From NCBI RefSeq assembly GCF_950295315.1, contig NC_080170.1, forward strand, positions 96,686,477 to 96,750,476: a DNA stretch of 64,000 nucleotides, in the 5' to 3' direction. The translations under genes and the position numbers were made by a program. The notes beneath the pieces are model-generated. The model saw only the letters and a list, made by a program, of their open reading frames with translations. It ran no database searches and had not been told where the DNA came from. Origin of the DNA: Erinaceus europaeus (lineage: Eukaryota > Chordata > Mammalia > Eulipotyphla > Erinaceidae). Positions 57,500 through 64,000 of this stretch are shown in pieces. How positions within the stretch are numbered: the stretch's first letter is position 1; each line of letters opens with the position of its first letter.

Positions 57500-57721
57500 G
57501 GAGCTGGGTGGTGGTGCACCTGGTTGAGTGCACATGTTACAATGTGCAAGGACCCAGGTTCGAGTCCCTGGTCCCCACCTGCTAGAGGAAAGTTTCAGGA
57601 GTGGTGAAGCAGTGCTACAGGTGTCTCTCTGTCTCTCTTCCTCTCTATCTAACCCTTCCCTCTCGATTTCTGGCTGTCTCTATCCAATAAATAAATAAAG
57701 ATAATAAAAAAGGATTTAAAA
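57500..57721 (+). repeat. SINE, type B, TSD
   Basis: Complete, with GGTTCGAGTCC B-box. AAATA(T/C)AACCAG flanks at 57488-57499 and 57722-57733. Confidence 0.9.
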
Positions 57722-57739
57722 AAATACAACCAGAAATAA

Positions 57740-58060
57740 AAATTGGAGGGCGAGGGGGTGGCACAGCTGGTTAAGCACACATATTACCAATAACAAGGAC
57801 AAGGTTTCAAACCCTAGGCTCCCCACCTGCAGGGGGGGATGCTTCATGTGCAGTGAAGCAGGTCTGCAGTTGTCTGTCTTTCTCTCTCCCTCTCTATCTC
57901 CCCTTCCTTTCAATTTCTCTCTGTCCTAGCTAATAAAAAATGTATCCAAAAAAATAAAATCAGGGAAAAAATGGCCACTGGGAGCAATAGATTCATAGTG
58001 ATAGCACTGAACCCCAGCAATAATAATAATAAATAATATAATAATAAAAATAAATAAATA
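57740..58060 (+). repeat. SINE, long form, old
   Basis: GTGGCACAGCTGGTTAAGCA, GGTTTCAAACCC, tail TGGCCACTGGGAGCAATAGA ... CCCCAGCAATAATAATAATA. Confidence 0.82.
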
Positions 58061-58082
58061 TTAAAGTAAAATTGTAGTGGAT

Positions 58083-58282
58083 TCTGGTGGGGCACCTGGT
58101 TGAACACATGTTACAATGCACAATGACCAGTGTTCAAGCCCCCTCATCCCCACCTACAGGGGGAAATGATTGCAAGTGGTGAAGCAGGACTACAAGTGTC
58201 TCTCTTCCTCTCCCTTTCTACCTTGCCCTGTTCTTTTGATTTCTGACTGTCTCTATCCAATAAAATATATATATTTTTAAAA
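58083..58282 (+). repeat. SINE, type B
   Basis: 'GGGGCACCTGGTTGAACACA' and 'GACTGTCTCTATCCAATAAA'; fourth sense SINE in a row. Confidence 0.85.
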
Positions 58283-58506
58283 AATGGAATTGTTGAAAAA
58301 TTGTAAGAATATATAATAAATAAAAACTGTAAACATAGTTTCACAAACACTATTGCATCAATATTAATTCTTAATTTTGATAATTTCTGGCGGATTTGAA
58401 GACACTGTTGGGATACGACATGTCCCAGGACTGAAAGGTCACTTATTGTCAGGTAAAAGAGTCCAGAGGGACAATGATGTCACTGACCACTAGAATTCCA
58501 GCCCAG

Positions 58507-59353
58507 GTTTTTTTTTTTTGTTGTTGTTGTTATTGTTGTTGTTGTTTTGCTTCCAGGGTTATTGCCATTGCTCAGTGCCTGCTCTATGAATCCACTACTC
58601 CTGAAGGCTATTTTTTCCCTTTTTTGTTGCCCTTCTTTTTTATAGTTGTTGTTATTGTTTGTTGTGACCCCAACAGGAGTTTGGGACTATTAGCATACAA
58701 TTGATTTCACCCTGAGCAGGTGCTTCAGAAAAGGGAAGGTATAAAAGCATGGGACTTTGGCTGCTGCTTCTTCTCCTGGTCAGAAGTATCTCAGTGGAGG
58801 TGTGCCAGGTATCTGCTGTTGCAATTTCTCCTGGGAACTGGAAAACGTGTGGTTCTACTAGCTGGTAAATTCTTAAGACCCCGCTACAGCCATGAACAAT
58901 CTATACCTCACCTGATAATTGTTTATCTCATGGTACTAAACTTTTATGACTATATTCAGACTTTATGGACCTAGCGTACTCTTAACCCTTGATGATAAGT
59001 GCTTATTTTGCCTTTTACCTGTTTCACCCTAATAAACCTTGTATTGTTTAAACCAGTTCCCAACTCCCTGCTGTGAATCCTTTTATGCGCCGCAGCAGCC
59101 CCCAACCTAAACCCTTTTTTAAATTACAATAATTGTTGTTATTGCTGCTGTTGCTTTTGGATAGGACAGAGAGAAATCGAGAGGAGGGGAAGGCAGAGTG
59201 GAGCAAAGACAGACACCTACAGACCAGCTTCACCACTTGTGAAGCAACCTCTACTACAGATGGGGAGCCAGGGGCTGGAACCGGGATCCTTACACAGATC
59301 CTTGCGCCTTGAACCATGTGCGCTTAACCCTCTGTGCTACCACTCGGCCCTCT
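58507..59353 (-). repeat. SINE, type A long form, split by an LTR
   Basis: Tail part 58507-58657 (TTCCAGGGTTATTGCCATTG) and body/head 59121-59353 (GGATAGGACAGAGAG ... CTACCACTCGGCCCTCT) are collinear. CCAGCCCAG duplicates at 58498-58506 and 59354-59362. Confidence 0.85.
58660..59108 (+). mobile_element. Solo LTR of an endogenous retrovirus
   Basis: About 445 bp inside the SINE, starting near TGTTGTGACCCC. It carries TATAAAAG (58740-58747), AATAAA (59031-59036) and a downstream T/G-rich stretch in sense order, the U3-R-U5 layout of an LTR. There is no internal retroviral sequence. Exact ends and class are not settled; TTGTTGTTATTG occurs on both sides (58646-58657, 59133-59144). Not related by eye to the LTR at 34.5 kb. 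Its 84-codon frame is not viral coding. Confidence 0.65.
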
Positions 59354-59362
59354 CCAGCCCAG

Positions 59363-60564
59363 TTTTTATTGACAGCATATGCATAACATCAAAGAATGAG
59401 GGAGGTTAAAAGTGTTCTACATACATCAGGGGATGAATGTCAACTTACATGTAACAGGTAGTTAGTTATACATCATAGAGATAAAGATCAGGTTATATTT
59501 CTTAAGAGGGAAAACATAAGAGTGCAGGTAAGAGTGTTTAAAACTTAAATACACATGCTATTGTTTAAGTCTCATTAAATCAGGTACACTTATTTGATGC
59601 CACTAGAAATAATAAATTTATTCTCTGGTCACCCTTGCATCCCCCCTAGACTCCAAGAAGAATGCTTGTCATCAGAGTTCATGAATTCTTAGCCTTGTGG
59701 GCTGCTTATTGTTCAGCTCATGACTCAGTCCAGACCTCTGTTTTAGAATGTGAGAGTTTGTAACAAAAAATGGTCTGAGATCCTGCAGTGAGCAGGCCTA
59801 GTAGTTTTGACAAAGAAATGTACCTGGTAAAAATAGCAAGCAGACATGTTCTTACAAGCATAATAGGATGGGTAAAAATCAGTAAGATTTGTAATAGCAA
59901 ATGTCAGGAAGTCTGGGATCAGGAAATTCTTCAACAATAATTATCTTATGAGTAGTCAAGGTTAGAGGGTATATAGAAAATCCCTGTTATTTTTTGTTGA
60001 TTATCTGTAAACGTATAATAATTTCAAAATAAGTCTAAGTGCTTAAGTTCCTTATGTGAAATTATCAAAAACCAAAGAATGATTTTACTTTCTATCCTGT
60101 AATTCTCCCTCATCCTCTTTCTATTTTGCTCTAAGTCTATCTGCATGCCAGATATTTTACACTGTGTATTGGGTTAACACATCTCCATCCTGTCCTGTTC
60201 TGGGACACATTGCATTTTATGGATAACAGCTGAACTTCCCTGCCCTATGACCTTTAATTGGGCAGAGCCAGTAGGAAGTGGTTCAGGAGAATCAATGCAA
60301 GATTAGATGTTTTACCTTTTTGACTTTTCTCATTTTGAATTCTGATATATAAGAGCCTGAGTTCCTCTGATCAGGATGATAGGGCCTATTGAGTAATCCT
60401 CTCCCAAAGTCATGGTTACAGCTTTACTCATCTGATGATCACTCCTATTCCATCCATTTTCTAATCTCCTAGTCCACAGGTGGTAATGGCTCCCTGAAAT
60501 TCAAAGCCTGAGGCTTTAACTACTGTTTACAATTCCTTTTCATGCAGCAAATACTTTGTTAAAC
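59363..60564. other. Mostly unique DNA
   Basis: 60180-60370 (TGACCTTTAATTGGGCAGAG, CCAGTAGGAAGTGG) may be an ancient repeat relic. The two overlapping minus frames at 59718-59937 lack motifs. Confidence 0.4.
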
Positions 60565-60695
60565 TTCTTTTTTTATTCCCAGAGCACTGCTCAATTCTGA
60601 CTAATGGTTGCGCTAGGGATTGAACCTGGGTCCTCAGAACCCCAGACATGAGAGTCTTTTTGCTTAGCAGTTAGCTATCTTTGCTACCCTCTTTA
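60565..60695 (-). repeat. SINE, type C, antisense
   Basis: 'GGATTGAACCTGGGTCCTCA', 'CAGACATGAGAGTCTTTTTG' and 'TTAGCTATCTTTGC'. Confidence 0.6.
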
Positions 60696-61234
60696 TTTAA
60701 CTCTTAACTATGACATTTGAATATACCATCTCATTCTTGACTAAGCTGATACTACTTCTTTGTCACAAATAGTCCTTGCATTGCCACATATCACATAATT
60801 TCTTATATAAAAGCAGATAGTGCCTACATAATAACAACAACAACAAACTTTCCTCTATAAAGTGGTTTTAACTCTGTTTACATCATCCACTGATCACAGA
60901 GTATGTCTGGTACATAATAAGTGTCCAGTACTCTCCAAATGTCTAATGAATAGTTCATCCTGCTGTTTCTTGTAATAAATATTCTACAATCACCTTCCAC
61001 TCACTTTCTGTCCAGCCCCACAGTCAGTCTGTCAGCAAATAACTGTTTTGCTGCCTAGAAACTGACAGTTCTTAAACTATTTGATGGGCAATGTGTGGAG
61101 AACCCAAAATTCAACAGACATCAGACTAAGTTATAGAAAAGGGTAAAGGTATCAGAATAGACAAGCCAAGAAATAATCACCAATGAAAGGTGACAGTTAC
61201 CTACAAAGAGCCAACTACTAGCCAAGTGGTGGGA
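60696..61234. other. Unique DNA with possible MIR tail
   Basis: 'TATGTCTGGTACATAATAAG' near 60901 resembles the MIR 3' end; the rest is unassigned. Confidence 0.35.
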
Positions 61235-61740
61235 AGGTCAATATTTATGCATAATTTGGGAGTCAACCTTCTTCTGTGTTTGCACATCAGACAAATGACT
61301 GATATCAAACATCTATACAGACTTGGTACAGCTCTACAAAAGAAGCAAAAGTAAATTTAAAAAATGGGCCAAAGAACTAAACAAAGTTTTCTAAAAAAGA
61401 GATACACGGGATCAGGTAGTAGCACAGCAGGATAAGCATACATTGCAAAGTGCAAGGACTGGCATAAGGATCCCAGTCTAGCCCCCGGCTCCCCACCTAC
61501 AGGGGGGTCGCTTCACAAGTAGTGAAGCAGGTCTGCAGATGTCTGTCTTTCTCCCCACATCTCTGTCTTCCCCCTCCTCTCTCCACTTCTCTCTGTCCTA
61601 TCCAGCAACAAAGGCAATGGCAACAATAAAAAAATAAAATCTAAAAAAAAAAAAAGAGATACACATGGCCCACAGATACTTGAAGAAATACTCCTGCTTT
61701 TTCTCATGCAGGAAGATAGCCTTGTTTCTATCAAAACTCT
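61235..61740 (+). mobile_element. L1 ORF2 fragment, sense, interrupted by SINE
   Basis: Codons for a K-W-A-K-E-L-N-K-x-F run (about 61360-61390) continue after the SINE with ATGGCCCACAGATACTTGAA (M-A-H-R-Y-L-K-K), the segment just before the Cys-rich end of ORF2p. Old and frameshifted. Confidence 0.75.
61408..61649 (+). repeat. SINE, type A, 15-bp TSD, inside L1
   Basis: Short-tail copy. AAAAAAGAGATACAC flanks it at 61393-61407 and 61650-61664, so it is younger than the L1. Confidence 0.9.
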
Positions 61741-64000
61741 TTAAAAGTGGTGGTCCGCAGCCTGGGGAAATAGCTCTATATATCAAAATTGTTAATGAAG
61801 ATGAACATCAAGTAGAATGTGTTATTCTAATGCCATTGACTTTTTACAATATTATATTCCCAAGACCTAGAATGGTGTTTGTTTTATAAGTGGGCACTCA
61901 ATAAATATTTCTATAATAATAAATATATTAATATCAAGTGATTATAAACATGAGCAAATGCTTTTCCTCCCTGAGATTTGAGGAAATTTCTGTGAAGGAT
62001 GCAGAAAGAATTTGAATAAAACTATCACATTTCTAACTGAGGAAGCTACCTGGAAAAGAAAAAAAAATCACTGCTTATCAAGTATTTCTTTAACATTCTT
62101 CTCACAAAATCAACCTGAACAGAGACTTCCTACGACAGTCAGAGACAAGTTTTATGAGTACAGTAAATAATTTTTATTGCTAAGTAAGCCAAAATGTAAG
62201 CAGGAATGCTTAATGATACTTTCGATACACTCGCAGTAAACTTTTGCCATCCTTCATTTATTACTGACATGTCAACTACAGCACTTCACACTTGACTGAG
62301 GAGCTATTAAAACAATTACTAGGTCATTAACAAGGGCTTTTAAGACTGGTTTTGAAACTATACTAGCAAGGACATTTGCTTTGATAGGCATATTAGTTCA
62401 GAAGTGATCTGGATTCCCTACTGTCCTTGGGTTTATTTCTTTGATTTCTTAGGACACTACTAGAAGCAAGTAACATGGAAATTGCAAATTTCATTAATTC
62501 TCTTTCCATTTATGTGTGAAAGGGTGAGAGGGTGAAAGGCAAAGCAATTGTTAGAATTCCAGTGGTTCTGATTGTTAACTTTCTGAACGTTCAGAATGGT
62601 AACAAGGAAATGATGAATTGAAAAAGTGTACAATTCTTCTGTTGTACTCTTAGGGGCCCCAAGACATATTGACCCATCCTTTAAATTATTTCATAACATT
62701 TATCACCACCTGAACCTTGGATGCAGTTTTCAAGTTGGCAGAATTCATTTATCCTTAACTGACTTCATTCTCCTTATTCATCTCACAACTTAGAACCTTC
62801 TCTCTTTCCACCTCCAAAACTCAAAATTTCTCTATCCTTATGTGTCTTATGACTGTCCTAAAACTTCCAACAGTGACAGACCCCCTGCTCTCTACTCCCA
62901 AAATATGCTTCAGGATTATCTCATCTACTCCCAGAGAAAATTTTCTACCCTTTTTTCTTTGAATAATCATAAAGAAAATGGACACTTACATTCTTGTAAA
63001 AGTAATTTAACAGATTGTAAATTATGAATAGGTCTACTCAATGGAATGTACATCTACATTTCAAAAAAGAATTTATCACAGGTGAATTAAATGCGTAACA
63101 TTCTGATTCTAAGAGGGCAAAGCATTGTTTATTTCACTGAAATTATGGAACATAGTAATATAAAGGTCAGTAATGACCTTTATAGCAAGGTCATTTACAA
63201 TTAAATGAAAAGCTAATTTGTAGACGTTAGTACCATATGTGTTTCTCCCTGCTTCTCATTTTCTGTCTAGAGTGCAATTCTTTATAAATAGATCTGACAT
63301 GTAGAGATATAGAGATGAATATGTATGTCAAAGGCAGTGGCTGTGATAGTTGGGATCTGACAGCTAGACCAGGTGGTCATTGTAAGTGGTATTCTGAACC
63401 TTTCATTAATCATTGAGGACACTGAGAAGGCATGTCTTCTTCTAAAGAAAACATTAAATAATAGACAAATATGATTTTAAACATAGCATATACAGCTATG
63501 ACCTCTTCTCTTTTGCTGGAAATGCTTTGCTTATCTTAGAGAGAAGACAAAAAAACTGTAGAAATTCACCTTATAAGCAATAATCAACATCTGTTGCTGA
63601 TCTAGAGCCTCAGGCCCCATCTTAATGATTTTACTTAGACTCTCATAGAACAGGTTACAAATAGGTACCTGATTAGGAAAGTCGCCCTCTATTTTTATAT
63701 CATTGTTACTGCTAGAACATCACATTCCATTAAAACAATTGAATAGAGGTGGATGATGGGAAACTGCTCTATCAAAGTTCTTAATCAAGGTAGATTATAA
63801 TATCCTGGGGAATTTTTAATTTCTTGACTAGTACCCTGTCCAGTGATTTTTTTTCTCAGCTTTGCTGTTTATGCTGCCAGTCTGGCAAAAGCCATACCAA
63901 TGAAATGATAATACAACAAGAGGAGTACTTGAGCCTTCAGTGCTTGTCTACTAGCAAAGTCAAAGACTCATAAGCACAATGTAGAAAGTCTAAAAGTACA
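61741..64000. other. Unique DNA to the window end
   Basis: 61860-61915 (GTGGGCACTCAATAAATATTT) recalls an ancient repeat tail. Frames of 60-74 codons here have no recognisable product. Confidence 0.45.

Overview
The window is mammalian nuclear DNA: AT-rich, CpG-poor outside young repeats, and dominated by tRNA-derived SINEs and LINE-1 fragments. The SINE heads (tRNA-like promoter, 'CCCACCTGCAGGGG' motif, C/T-rich body ending near 'TATCCAACAA' or 'TATCCAATAAA') match what I recall of erinaceid ERI SINEs. The best guess is therefore a hedgehog such as Erinaceus, recalled rather than checked. I find no single-copy host protein-coding gene, rRNA, tRNA gene or CRISPR array. Almost every open reading frame of 60 codons or more is a chance frame or lies inside a repeat.

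Layout: 0-4.8 kb holds SINEs, an antisense L1 3' UTR and unique DNA. At 4.82-6.26 kb lies the most striking object: a 5'-truncated, GC- and CpG-richer non-LTR retrotransposon of Jockey/CR1 type, not L1. It keeps about 475 codons with one frameshift and a mutated catalytic motif. From 7 to 26 kb are many SINEs and antisense L1 3' UTRs, a small palindromic element (9.16 kb), and at 22.2-23.9 kb a textbook rearranged L1 insertion: twin-primed inversion, perfect 18-bp target duplication and a 3' transduction. At 26.5-30.1 kb an older antisense L1 joins ORF2 coding sequence to the same 3' UTR type, which identifies all the other copies as L1. At 34.2-35.8 kb an L1 3' UTR is split by the 3' end of an endogenous retrovirus (env-like membrane anchor, polypurine tract, LTR). 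From 36 to 53 kb come SINEs, MIR/L2 relics, a (CCCTCT)n array and L1 fragments. At 53.9-55.2 kb is a long L1 3' UTR with its target duplication. At 56.9-59.4 kb is a dense SINE cluster in which a solo LTR interrupts a SINE. From 59.4 to 64 kb is mostly unique DNA.

Eighteen of 24 L1-type pieces point to the minus strand. Because sense-strand L1s are selected against in introns, this weakly suggests an intron of a plus-strand gene. With no exon visible, an intergenic position is equally possible.
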